Positions 22,461 to 32,667 of a DNA stretch of 64,000 bases are shown one piece after another. Source of the stretch: Parachaetomium inaequale (taxonomy: Eukaryota; Ascomycota; Sordariomycetes; Sordariales; Chaetomiaceae). The notes beneath the pieces were generated by a model, which made no database searches, was not told where the DNA came from, and worked only from the letters and a program-made list of their open reading frames with translations. Both the position numbers and the translations under genes were made by a program. The stretch lies in contig MU854432.1 in assembly GCA_033296685.1 (NCBI GenBank), positions 1 through 64,000 of the forward strand, given 5' to 3'. How positions within the stretch are numbered: position 1 is the first letter of the stretch; each line of letters starts with the position of its first letter.

Positions 22461-23746
22461 CTAAACGCCCCGATCTCCGTACCCGCGCACGCGAGCTTGT
22501 TCCAGGTGAGAGACCTTTGTCCAGGACTCCTCCGCGCTCTGCTGCGTTTCCCCATCCCCATCGCTGGGTGGCTCGAGTGCGGGTGGGCGCGTCGTCTTCC
22601 GGCGGCTGTCGGCAAGCTCGATGAACTGTGCTGGTTTCGGCTGGGGTTCTCGGCGGATGAGGGTGCGGAGGATGGGGATCGAGGCGGCCATGATGGCGGT
22701 TGCTGGCTCGGCGGTGCCGAAGATGAAGAGGTCGACTGTGGTAGCTGTAACATGTGTCAGGTTGGGAAACCGTTCATCAGAGGCGGGGCCCTAGAAGAGC
22801 GGAGGGGGTGTATTCTTACCGTTGTCATCTCCGATCACATACAGGGTCTTGATCTTCAAAAAGGCCATGAGTCCAGCACTTGATGCTCGGATCAGCTACA
22901 TGGGACCGCTCCTTTGGGCAACCCTGGGTTTACTCACATGACACCCGCACTCATAGCCACCAAGGCACCCAGCTTTTCTCTCTTGTTGATGGCAACGGTC
23001 CAGATAATCTTCCACGGAAGGAGGGCAAGTAGTATATCCATTAGACCAGAGAAAGCTGCAGAGCGTCTTGTCAGCCGTCGGTCCATGGTCTGGGCCCGAA
23101 CTTGGGTGTTGCTCACCTGCAACGAAGGTGTTGTAGTTCTGGATGATACTCGAGTCGAAGCATGACCCCTCCATGTCCCAGTACCAGCGCTTTTGGACGG
23201 GCCAGCATTGCGCCCACTGGATCGCCCCATTGGAAGCGAACACAAGGTTGACCGAGAGGATGATGAACCAGATGAACCACCGCATCCTGCCAGTCGAGAT
23301 GCGCAGCAGAGAGATGGCGAACGAAATCTTGCTCCAGCAGGTCGCGAGGATGGAGCCGAACCCGGCACAAATGGAGTACAAGCTGACGGCGGTGACGGAT
23401 TCGGCATCAAGGATACCCATAGTGTATAAGTTGCGTATTCCCAAGCCGCGGGCGACTGCTGCTGACTGCATGGCGACCGAAACGACGAGTGCGACCTTGA
23501 ACCCGTCAGAGGATCCCCAAGTTAGGCATATCGGGACAGGAGGCATACCCAGCTGGCGATCAGGAAGTGGTCGTCCCACCACAGCTGCCGCCGCCGCAGA
23601 AGTTTGCAGTACACGCGCAGCCCAAGAAACAGGCCCGAGAGTGCTGCCAGCGACCAGACGACGCGGTTGAGATACGGCCCGAGGTTGTTGTTCCCATCCT
23701 GGGCACTCGGCCCAGACTGTCGGGTCAAGCCGTGCGGGCCGGCCAT
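22461..23746 (-). CDS. rhodopsin-like seven-helix membrane protein (Pth11-like type)
   Basis: Five exons (23549-23746, 23117-23495, 22938-23055, 22820-22878, 22744-22461) give 345 residues. All introns are 53-75 bases with good donors (GTATGC, GTGAGC, GTGAGT, GTAAGA). The joined sequence shows seven hydrophobic segments with the family landmarks: an RVYCKLLRRRQLWWDDHFLI block after helix 1, SLLRISTGRMRWFIWFI in helix 4, an extracellular Cys pair in AQCW and GSCF, LMDILLALLPWKIIW and LMAFLKIKTLYVIGDD. This is the fungal integral-membrane rhodopsin-domain family, which includes Pth11-like receptors, but no CFEM domain is present. The cytosolic tail after RREPQPKP is charged. The role is unknown; sensing is inferred from relatives. 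Confidence 0.85.
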
Positions 23747-25139
23747 GCTGGGTTGCAGCGTCTCATCAACGGTAAGGGTCTGGAAGAGGGAGAAATTGCC
23801 GCTGTGGGAACCGTCCCAGCCGGTGTTCTGGACTCGGTTCGGCAGGGCAGGAGGAAACCAGCCATGTCGGATGTCGTGGAGAAGTCGTTGTTTATCAGTG
23901 GAGGTTTGTGGCCTAGACTCGAGTCCATCCGAGGCTAGACACAGCCCAAATCCACGCTCACGTTTGTGACTGGTGGCACAAAGTCTTTTCCTGAAGCCGG
24001 GCTTTGATGCTTGGCGTCGAAGCTTCGGTGTCTTGGGACGCGCCGCCATTGGCCGTGAATCCCCTGTCGCATGCTCTCTCCCCGCCATTTGCTCACAAGT
24101 GTCAGGGCTAGCGGAAGCTAAAAGAACCTTGTCCTTGCTTGTCCAGATTTTGCTGCGGAGGATCGCTCACCGACCAGCGAATTCGTGCGCGGTGGAGCCC
24201 CGGGGGTGGCATCCAAGATCTTCTCGCCCGCGCTCCCCATGGGGTCAACCCGGGTTTCAGTTTTTTGACAGAAATATACGGATTGTGTAAGGTATGGACA
24301 GCAAGCTTTTTGCTTTATGTCAGTGCACAGCTGCATCCAGCATAACTCACTGGCGTCTTTCCAGGACTTGGTCAAGACTCGACCCGCTCTCAAGCGCCAG
24401 ACCATCCCAATCTCCTTCAGCCTCCAGGTGTTTTCTCTCCAGTCAATACGCGTGAAACCGCAGCTTAGCCATCAATGGTTTCCCTTGGTCCCTCGCCGAT
24501 CTACCATTTGCCTGCCGACCATTTGCCTGCCGACCATTTGCCTGCCGAATGCCATGAATCGTGGATATGTCCTGATTACTCCCAAATCATCGCTAGGTTT
24601 ACAGGAGTGTTTCCACCTAATACATGTAGGAAAGGTACCTTAGCTTGTGTAGGTTTAGGTTAGGTCTGTCCTCTCTCCATCCCAAGGCAGCTCTTTCTTT
24701 TCCAAGTGAATGAAATGGGCGACTCCTAATGTATACAGGCTACCTAGGCACATGCATGTCATTCACATGAAACCATTGTACTGTGGTTATACTTCTCTTT
24801 ACTTCAGCACTCGCGATGTCGTGGAAGGGTCTTCAAGTCCCAACATAGCTGTTTGGATCTACAAGGCATCAATTACAATTTGATTGATTAGCACTGAGAT
24901 CCTATACCTCATGACATCTCGTACTCGTACCTTGGAACAACCGAGACCGAGATGCCGGGAAAACCCACGAACCCGACCCAAATGCAACCACCCTCAAAAG
25001 AAGATCGCCCCCGGCCCCGCGAATCTCCAAACCTGGAACTCAACCTCAACTTGAAGCTCAACTCATTTCACCACAACATTGAAACGAATCCCAAGCAATA
25101 CAGCTTTCCCCCGTCAAAGCCAAACCCCCAGCCGCCGAA
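23747..25139. other. divergent intergenic region
   Basis: It separates the rhodopsin-like gene (minus) from the P450 gene (plus) and must carry both promoters. The minus frame stays open upstream of the chosen start to 24088, but the extra residues lack conservation features. A three-copy 15-base tandem repeat lies at 24503-24547 (separate entry). No other gene is seen. Confidence 0.5.
24503..24547. repeat. three perfect copies of a 15-base tandem repeat
   Basis: The unit ACCATTTGCCTGCCG is repeated head to tail three times without a mismatch, then degenerates (AATGCC). Its perfection suggests recent slippage. It lies in the divergent promoter region about 590 bases upstream of the P450 start and 760 bases upstream of the rhodopsin-like gene start. 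Confidence 0.9.
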
Positions 25140-26915
25140 ATGGCGCTCCTAAGCCTAAGCCTCGGGCAAATCCTCGCCCTGGGCTTTACCTCCGTACGAT
25201 TCCAACAGTCCTCCCTATTTCCCCCACTTCCAGTTACTTTCCAGCCCAAGCATGCAAATGTGGCTAACACCGTTCCCGCACCGCAGCTCACCCTCTACAT
25301 AACAGCGCACATCCTGCACAACCTCCTCCTGCACCCCCTGCGGCGCTACCCGGGTCCGCTGCTCATGCGCGCCACCCGCTGGGGCTACAGCCTGCGGCAC
25401 ATGGCCGGCACGCTGCCCTTTGACATGCTGGCGCTGCACCAGCGCTACGGCCCCGTCGTGCGCGTCGCGCCGGACGAGCTGGCTTTCTCGGACCCGCAGG
25501 CGTGGCGGGATATCATGGGTCACCGGGGCGGCGGTGGTGGTGGTGGTGGGAGTGGGAGTGAAGTGGGGGAAGCAGGGGAGATGCTCAAGTATGACAAGTT
25601 CTACATGCCTGTCGAGGGCGTGCCGCGGGATATTGTCAATGCCGGGCGGGAGGAGCACGCGTTGCTGAGGCGGACGATGGCGCATGGGTTTAGTGATCGG
25701 AGTATGCGGGAGCAGCAGCCGGTGATTCAGGGGTATATTGATTTGTTGGTGAGGCGGTTGAGGGAGAGGAGTGAGGGCGGGGAGAAGGTGGATTTGGCGG
25801 CGTGGTATAACTACACGACGTTTGATGTTATTGGGGATTTGGCGTTTGGCGAGAGGTAGGGTTCTTTTTCGACCGGGCGCAGGGGGGCGTTAGCTGACGG
25901 TTGCAGTTTCGGGTGTCTTGATGACTCGGACTATCACCCCTGGGTCAAGGCCATCTTCGAGGTGGCGCGCGCTGGGACGGTGTTTCAGAGCCTGGCACAC
26001 TACCCCATGTTTGTCAAGTTGGTGCTGGCTCTCATTCCTTCAAAGTTTCTGGAGGAGCGCGAGAAGCACATGGAGATGACAATGGCGAAGCTGAAAAGGC
26101 GAATGCAGGCAGGGAGGGAGAGGGCGGACCTGGTTGAGGGGCTGCTCAAGCGGGCCGATGAATGGGTATTGTTGTATACTACAAATTCTCTCTCGGATCA
26201 ACGCTGACTGGTACAGGGGCTTACACTCGAGAAACTCCAAGCGAACAGCGCCATTCTCATCATTGGAGGGTCAGAGACGACGGCGACGCTGCTTTCAGGC
26301 GTGACGTACTTCCTCTTGACGAACGCTGAAGCGATGAAGAAGCTCACGGCTGAGATCCGGGGAACCTTCAAGTCTGAAAGCGAGATTGACTTTGCCAGCG
26401 TCAGCACACTTCCCTATCTTCTGGCCTGCCTTGACGAGGCGCTGCGCATGTATCCCCCAGTTCCAACAGGGCTGCCGCGCGTGGTGCCAAAAGGGGGTGC
26501 TAGCATTGCAGGCAACTACGTGCCTGAGAAGGTGAGCACACCAGTCACGAATTGTGGTAATGGAGTTGATATTGACCGTCTATGACAGACCGTCGTGGCT
26601 GTCCATCACTGGGCCATGTACCACAACGACGAGCACTTCAAGGATCCCTTTGTTTACCATCCCGAGCGATGGCTCGGCGACCCGGCCTTTGCGGACGACC
26701 ATAAGGAGGCGTTTCAGCCGTTCCATCTTGGCCCGCGCAATTGCCTCGGGAGGAACCTTGCCTATATCGAGATGCGTCTTATTCTAGCTCGGGTGCTGTG
26801 GAACTTTGATCTGCGGATCGCCGAGGATAGCCTGAACTGGATGAGCAAGCAGCGGATCTACAACTTGTGGGAGAAAGGGAAGTTGAACGTGTACTTGACG
26901 CCGGTGGCGAGGTAG
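25140..26915 (+). CDS. cytochrome P450 monooxygenase
   Basis: Five exons (25140-25193, 25287-25855, 25907-26165, 26217-26531, 26589-26915) give 507 residues. The first intron (GTACGA to CCGCAG, 93 bases) is in frame and stop-free. I splice it because removal joins the N-terminal membrane helix directly to LTLYITAHILHNLLLHPLRRYPGP, the normal spacing to the Pro-rich hinge. Other features: I-helix GGSETT (311-316), ExxR E368-R371, PERW, and the haem loop FHLGPRNCLG with the axial ligand Cys451. It oxidises small molecules at the ER membrane with a P450 reductase. The C-terminal sequence resembles CYP65-type enzymes of secondary metabolism, but no backbone synthase is nearby. A Gly-rich low-complexity insert (eight Gly) follows MGHR in the N-terminal third. 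Confidence 0.92.
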
Positions 26916-27461
26916 ATATCAGGTCCATCCAATGGTCTTGAGGGCTGCAGCCAATCTACGGGAGCAATTCTGACACTGGATGCGGAGCTGTCTTGAGGGA
27001 GATTGTTTTGGCGACCATCTGTCCGTCGGCGAGGCGGCGTACGAAGGCCATGCCGACTTCGTTCGCTTCCGTGCGAGGAGGACTCGAATCCCATCTGCCG
27101 GACGTAAACCAGGACGACCATACGGTCTTCCACCAAACTGCGAGGAGCGGCATCAAGAAACCGCACCCTGACCCAGCACCGGCCTGAGGGCGTGATGACT
27201 GGGCGGGTGTTTGTTGCGCAGATGCCGGAGAAAAGAGGGAGGGGGGGCCGAAACTGTGGCCATCGTTCATACGACTTGAAACTCCCGCAAGACCGCACGC
27301 TTAGCGCCGCTGGGGCTCTCCCTTCAAACTTGCGCAAGGGCCAACAAGACGAAGTGAGGGGACAACAGGTCCATCATCATAAACGTGTATTCATGCGAAA
27401 GGGGTATCCAAAATCAACAAGCACCATCCCAAAACGAAGCCCGGCCACCACACCACCAGGC
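26916..27461. other. convergent intergenic region
   Basis: This is the 3' flank of the P450 gene and of the GPI-type protein gene, which converge. No supported feature is present. Confidence 0.5.
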
Positions 27462-28253
27462 TCATATCCCGCACAGAAACCAATAGGTAAACAGACTCAT
27501 AGCCATGACCACAACTGTATCGCCTCTCGCAATGCGCCCCCCTGACTTCTGACTCAAATCCAACGGCGGGCTGATGGCCGCGCCGCCGCTAGAAACAACC
27601 TGTCCGTTGGACGCCGAGACCTTATTCCCAGTCACGTATTGAATGTTGTAAACAGGTGTGCTCGTCAGGACAGACGGCGTGCCCAGCTGGGTCGGGCAGG
27701 TGGCCTGGTTCGCCGTCGGCCAGTCGAGGGTGCAGACCTCGTCGTTGCCCCACGAACAGATGGGGTCGAGGATGTTGTAGAGAAGGTGGTTCTTGCCGAC
27801 CCAGGTGTCGCGCGAAAGACAGCTGGCAAGGTAGTTCATGCTGTTGGCGGCGCTCAGCGGCAGCTTGTTGCCGTCGGTGTGGATCAGGCTGGCGCAGGCC
27901 GAGGCGTCGGCGTCCTGGTACTCCATGGCGATGGCGCCGCCGGTCGTGGGCCGCTCGGTCGCCGAGTAGCCCGTGACGAGGTAGTTCCACGCATCGTAGC
28001 TCACGTCGTGGGCGCCCTGGGATTGGTCGATGCGCAACAGATGGACGGTCCTCCCCTCGTAGCTCAGCGACACGCAGATGTTGTCGCAATCCACCGAAGC
28101 CGGCCAGTACGCGATGCGGTTGGTGTCGACCTTGCAACCCAGCACACCGACAGAAGATGAATAGCTCTCGTGAGGCGTAGCCCAAACGGTCCCGCCGGCC
28201 GCGCGCGCTGTTGTGGCGGCGGCGAGCAAACTGAAAAAGTGAAGCGAGCGCAT
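27462..28253 (-). CDS. secreted, probably GPI-anchored surface protein
   Basis: A single exon encodes 263 residues. It starts with a signal peptide (MRSLHFFSLLAAATTARA). The body has nine or more Cys and blocks such as GVLGCKVDTNRIAYWP, DCDNICVSLSYEGRTVHLLRID and SYDAWNYLVTGY. It ends in a hydrophobic tail (TVVVMAMSLFTYWFLCGI) after a small-residue, Ser/Gly-rich stretch, the layout of a GPI-attachment signal. The sequence type is familiar from uncharacterised secreted proteins of filamentous ascomycetes. A double-psi-barrel-like fold is conceivable but not shown. Its likely location is the cell wall or outer membrane face. I do not assign an activity. Confidence 0.75.
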   Translation of the reverse strand: MRSLHFFSLLAAATTARAAGGTVWATPHESYSSSVGVLGCKVDTNRIAYWPASVDCDNICVSLSYEGRTVHLLRIDQSQGAHDVSYDAWNYLVTGYSATERPTTGGAIAMEYQDADASACASLIHTDGNKLPLSAANSMNYLASCLSRDTWVGKNHLLYNILDPICSWGNDEVCTLDWPTANQATCPTQLGTPSVLTSTPVYNIQYVTGNKVSASNGQVVSSGGAAISPPLDLSQKSGGRIARGDTVVVMAMSLFTYWFLCGI

Positions 28254-29249
28254 GGTTGCGCCGAAAGGAACGGAATGGGATCGTTGCGGGACGCAGTCGA
28301 GGGATCGTCGTGTCAGAATGTGGAGTTGGTAGATGTGTTTTTAAAGATTGACTTGTTGTATCATGGGCAGAAGTAAAACGAATGACATGGCACCATGGCC
28401 ATGGAAAGCAACGACGCGGTCGCCAGAAAGAGCGATGGACGAGAGCCGCGGTCGCTCGAAAGTTGGGCTGGTGAGGGAAAATCGAGGGTTTGGGCGGGCG
28501 TGCCTGAGATTATCCACGCCGCTGAGATTGGCTTGCCTAAACAGCATTAGCGCCGGCGAGGTGGGGCACGCTAATTGGTTCCTGCATGCCAAGTCCGGGC
28601 CAAGGTCTGTGTGCCTGGAGAAGTGGGGTGAGATCCGGGCCCCGATAAACGCATCACTTCGGCATCTGATCCCCCGAGCCTTGTTGACCATGCACTGGTG
28701 GTTTCGACAAGGTCTTCTTGGGGACTTGTGAAGGTAATCTTTTTAGTGAGAGGGCAGGGCAAGTACCGTAGAGATATAGTACGGGACCTGACCTTGGCCG
28801 GAATCCGGCTCTAACTGAGTTGAATCTATCATTTGGAACTTGAACTTGGAAGAGGATCAAGAGACAAGAGGTCTTTTGCCCCCCCACAAGTTGTTATAAG
28901 CTGCAGTAACTGTGCTCAAGGTTTAAAAGCTGCAGTGACGCGTATAAGTAGCAGCCGAGACCAAAAAACGCAGCTGATGGACCCTGGCCTTCGGGCTTTA
29001 AGCTTCTGGCTTTCTCAGTTGCCTGAGCTTTTTTTTTTTTTGTCCCCGAACTCCCTTTTCCATTTCCTAGGATTGTTCGGGGTCTTCAACCTGAGCTACG
29101 ACTTGTACTGTACTACAATCACCAGAGTGTTGTTGATTGGTGTGTTGATTGCCAGTTCTCAGTTCGAAAGTTTCCAAGGTTTCTGGTCGAATTAAGACTA
29201 GAAAGTGTTTCAAGACTCTTACTTGCATTCTGACTGCTGTTTAGGGACC
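28254..29249. other. intergenic
   Basis: It lies upstream of the GPI-type gene and downstream of the asparaginase gene. It contains a 13-base T run at 29029-29041. Short frames (28341-28691 minus, 28833-29195 plus) show no domain. Confidence 0.5.
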
Positions 29250-30386
29250 TCAGATTTCGCCTGGACCATCGTATGCTTCCCTGCCGCCGGCCGGAACAAC
29301 AGTTAACGGCGGTATGCTGACAACCTCCGTCGCATTCATTGTCCCGCCACGGAATGCGTAAGTGAAGGTCCATCCTGAGCCCGCCGCGCCATGCTCGCCC
29401 TTGTTGTTCACCACCACAACTCCACTCGATATCTTGGGGTACTTTCGCAGCATCCGCCTCATCGCGTCCTCAGCTGCCTCCGTCGGTGTCATACCCAGCC
29501 TCAAGTTCTCTACGGCCTGGTAACACGGCAAAAACCGCATCATGATATCTCCATCCCCAGTTGCGCCGCACCCGCCCACATCCCCATCCACATACGACCC
29601 GCTCCCAACAATCGGCCCGTCGCCAACACGACCCGGAATCTTGAACGCCGCCCCATTCGTCGAGGTCCCCGCCGCCATAACCCCATCACCATCAATGACA
29701 ACCATCGAAATAGTATCATGCGACATCTGCCCCTCATCCCGCCCAGCCAACCCGCCCCCGGGCACACCCACCGGCCGATAAGGCCCGCACCCCCTTTCCG
29801 GATCGGGCTCCACACCAACCCAATAATTCCCCTTACACCCCCCCATCCTCCACGCCTCACACCGCTCCCTACTCTCCACCGTCCCCAAATCCCCCTCCGG
29901 CCCGAAACCCATCTGCACCGCAAACCTCGTCGCCAGGTCCCCGACCAGCAGCGAGTGGCGCGTGTGCTCCAGCACGGCGCGCGCGACCGACACGGCGTCG
30001 CGGATGCGCCGCAGCCCCGCCACGGCGCCCGAGTTGAGCGTCGTCCCGTCCATGATCAGCGCGTCGAGGGTCGTCTCGCAGGCCTCGTCGGGCGAGCCGC
30101 CGAAGCCGACTGTCGTGTCGCATTGGTTTTGCTCGCAGGTGGCGCAGCCGATTTCGACGGCGTCGAGGGCCGGGGTGAGGGAGTGCGGGGAGGATGGGTT
30201 GGTGAGGGAGTGGTAGGCGGCGTCGGTGGCGGCGGTGAAGGGGCCCGCCCAGGTGTTGATTACGAAGGGGAGGTCGGGGTTGGCGGTGGCGAGGGTTGTT
30301 GTTGGGAGGGCGAGGAGGAGGAGGCGGCTAAGGTGGGTGAGATTGAGTGTTGTGAGGCGGGCTGGGTGGGGGCGTCGGGCGGTCAT
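29250..30386 (-). CDS. N4-(beta-N-acetylglucosaminyl)-L-asparaginase (glycosylasparaginase)
   Basis: A single exon encodes 378 residues. The ATG at 30386 is the first true Met; the frame opens further upstream only with a non-ATG codon. The N-terminus has a signal-peptide or anchor helix (RLLLLALPTTTLATA), so it is secreted or vacuolar. The enzyme is an N-terminal-nucleophile hydrolase made as a precursor. It cleaves itself before T225 in HDTISMV to form alpha and beta chains, and T225 then attacks the Asn-GlcNAc bond of degraded glycoproteins. Supporting motifs are INTWAGPF at the N-terminus, VGFGGSPD, the GTSTNGAAFKIPGRVGD substrate loop and GDGDIMMRFLPCYQAVE. The Cys-rich segment EIGCATCEQNQCD fits the family's disulfides. 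It acts in glycoprotein turnover. Confidence 0.93.
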   Translation of the reverse strand: MTARRPHPARLTTLNLTHLSRLLLLALPTTTLATANPDLPFVINTWAGPFTAATDAAYHSLTNPSSPHSLTPALDAVEIGCATCEQNQCDTTVGFGGSPDEACETTLDALIMDGTTLNSGAVAGLRRIRDAVSVARAVLEHTRHSLLVGDLATRFAVQMGFGPEGDLGTVESRERCEAWRMGGCKGNYWVGVEPDPERGCGPYRPVGVPGGGLAGRDEGQMSHDTISMVVIDGDGVMAAGTSTNGAAFKIPGRVGDGPIVGSGSYVDGDVGGCGATGDGDIMMRFLPCYQAVENLRLGMTPTEAAEDAMRRMLRKYPKISSGVVVVNNKGEHGAAGSGWTFTYAFRGGTMNATEVVSIPPLTVVPAGGREAYDGPGEI

Positions 30387-31617
30387 GGTGGTGGAGTGAT
30401 TGTAAGTCGTGATACGGGCGATTGAGGCCAATTCTGGTTTACATGACTGAGGGGGAGGGGTTGTCCTGACAATATGGTGATAAAGTCAAGCGCTGGGTAA
30501 ATCCGTTTGCCAAGGCCGCAAGGAAGTTGATGAGGAACCACCAAAGATTGCTTCCGGGACGCAATATCAGCCCAACCCTAACCCAGAGCCAAAGCAGCCC
30601 CTGAAAGCATAAACAACTACAAGGAGAGTTAAGACCTTAGCAGATGTTGTGAAACTGTCTTTCGAATGCGAAATGGTCCCTGCGAAATGGTCCCTGGGCA
30701 CTTGAAATCACAATGTTGTTGGTTCCCTCCTTACCCCGGCTTATAACTGTCAGTGGGGTTCCCAAGAGGCTTTCGCATAGATGTAACCTTTATGGGCTGC
30801 GCTTTCATCCTGGAGCAGGCTTATTCATGCCTAAGGTACCTAGTCATTAGCCTTACTAGCATATTGACAACGGCACCAATACCAGTTTCGACATAGACTA
30901 CCAGCGGATGTCTTGCCATCAATCTTTCACCTGCTTCGCCCAAGTGGCAAGAGGACAGAAGATGCACAAGTACAGGCCGTAAAACCACTGGATGAACGTC
31001 TTCCGATCGTCAATGGACATCCATGTATCCTAGATGTACGTTCCAGACCGGTCATCAGGAGTATAGCTTGTAATCGTGCCCTGAAAGAGCAGTGTTGCTA
31101 TTGTCGTCAGCGTTAACAGCGGTAACAGACCATCTCGGCGTCTCCGCGAGGCGGAGCGCTACCCCGGGACAAGGCAGGCCGGAGCCCATCCGGCCCGGTG
31201 CCTTGACGATGTGCAGAGTATGGCGCGCGAGCAGCCTCAACGGCGAGCGAAGACTGCGCTGTTCATGCCAGTTCTAGCCACGGGGCTCCGCTGTTGTGGT
31301 TATTGATTCCTCCGCTTTTTCCTTCTCTCCCTCGCTTGCTTTTTCCCTGTCGCTCTTTCACCCTCCACCATCACGCTCCCGAGTCTCGCACCGAGAAACA
31401 AAGCCAAGCGACGGGTAAGTGGTCCCTCGTCTGAATGCGTGAATGGAAGACGTCAAGCAGCATCTTCTGGCGAGCGCAATGGTTCATGGATGTGTCTGGG
31501 CATGGGTTGTTCCAATCCCAGGCGCCTTAGTCGAGATGGTTGAATGCAACATGAAGGCTAACTGCGAACTCCCCAGACTCGACGCACAATCCCGAGCGAC
31601 GCGACAAAAGACAAAAG
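30387..31617. other. divergent intergenic region
   Basis: It holds the promoters of the asparaginase (minus) and the coiled-coil gene (plus). A CT-rich tract at 31305-31380 (CTTTTTCCTTCTCTCCC-like) just upstream of the latter resembles the pyrimidine-rich initiator region common in fungal promoters. A 66-codon upstream frame (31443-31643) overlaps the coiled-coil start and could act as a uORF. Confidence 0.45.
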
Positions 31618-32157
31618 ATGGACCCCAACGAGAACCCCAATGAAGTTGTCGGCGCGGACCACCCCGATGACGGCGGCGAGGTGATGGAGCCCATGCTCCA
31701 TCGGTTTGGGTATGGCAGGGACCTGCAGCAGGCTGAGTTAGCCTTCGATATCAGCACCCGTAACTACATGCAATGCCTGGCCGAATACTCGATGTCGCAC
31801 CAGATGGAGGTCAGTTACGCCGCGAGTCTGGAGTTGGGCATGGCGAGTGCGTTGCAGTCTGGTGCTAACAACACTTGCCAGGTCGACGAGCAGCGGGGCA
31901 TGGCTGACCTGGTTCTCGAGAACATGCGACGGGTCGAGGAGGCGCGCGAGGCATTCCTCAAGTCTGGCGAAGCAATCCTCGCCGAGGTCACGGAGTGCCT
32001 GGGCAAGATGGCCGCTTGTCATGACAAGGTTGCCAAGCTGGTTGGCGAGGCCACCAAGGCGCAGGCGGAGGCGGTTCGCATTCATGCGACGACCCAGGAG
32101 TTGCTCCGCGAGATCGAACAGGCCATCGCAAAACAGGAGGCAGCAAAGAATGAGTGA
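31618..32157 (+). CDS. coiled-coil protein of unknown function
   Basis: The continuous frame from ATG 31618 to 32157 encodes 179 residues: an acidic N-terminus (MDPNENPNEVVGADHPDDGG), then mostly helical sequence with heptad-like spacing from about residue 90 (ENMRRVEEAREAFLKSGEAI and AKLVGEATKAQAEAVRIHAT). No signal peptide or membrane helix is present. Positions 31810-31881 have every mark of an intron: donor GTCAGT, branch GCTAAC, acceptor TTGCCAG. Its length of 72 is a multiple of three and it has no stop. If removed, the protein is 155 residues and the coiled coil begins right after HQME. I do not recognise the family. Confidence 0.65.
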   Translation: MDPNENPNEVVGADHPDDGGEVMEPMLHRFGYGRDLQQAELAFDISTRNYMQCLAEYSMSHQMEVSYAASLELGMASALQSGANNTCQVDEQRGMADLVLENMRRVEEAREAFLKSGEAILAEVTECLGKMAACHDKVAKLVGEATKAQAEAVRIHATTQELLREIEQAIAKQEAAKNE

Positions 32158-32667
32158 GGGCTGCCATTGCCATCGGAACAGCGGTCTTGGTCACAACGAC
32201 CAGCGATCATTTCGGGCTCGGAAATGGAATCCATTGGAGCAGGGTTGGGAGTGACTGGCTGGCGGAATAGTTCGATGGAATCGCATCGGCGGATAGGGAG
32301 AGACCAGCAAGAATACTACAGGCACGTGTGTGCAGCACTGTGGATGGTTTGGCAACTCGGGTCTCTTGAAAGGGAGTGAACTTGAGTTGGAGCGAAGTTG
32401 CACTGTGCCAGTTGGGTCTGATATGGTCCGTGCGCTGCTCCAGCACCCTTGTCGCGCCATGACCCCATCGCGCAACCCTGCTTCATTCTCCCCACCAACG
32501 CGTCAGGACGTGATCTTACGACAGAAAGCCGAAACCACGGCAACCCGCAGCTATTGTCAAAACAAGACGTGTTTGTATCGCGCAATTACGAGACTCGGAT
32601 ATCTTTCAATCGCTGTTCCTATCATTGTGTCTCACTGTTTTTCGCCGGGTCTTCAACCTCTGGCACG
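32158..32667. other. intergenic
   Basis: This is the 3' flank of the coiled-coil gene and promoter of the HIRIP3-like gene, both on the plus strand. No further feature is evident. Confidence 0.5.

Noticed and set aside
8660..26915. Complete secondary-metabolite gene cluster
   Set aside because: A P450, exporters and a reductase-like protein occur, but no polyketide, peptide or terpene synthase or cluster regulator is present, and tps1 and other housekeeping genes are interspersed.
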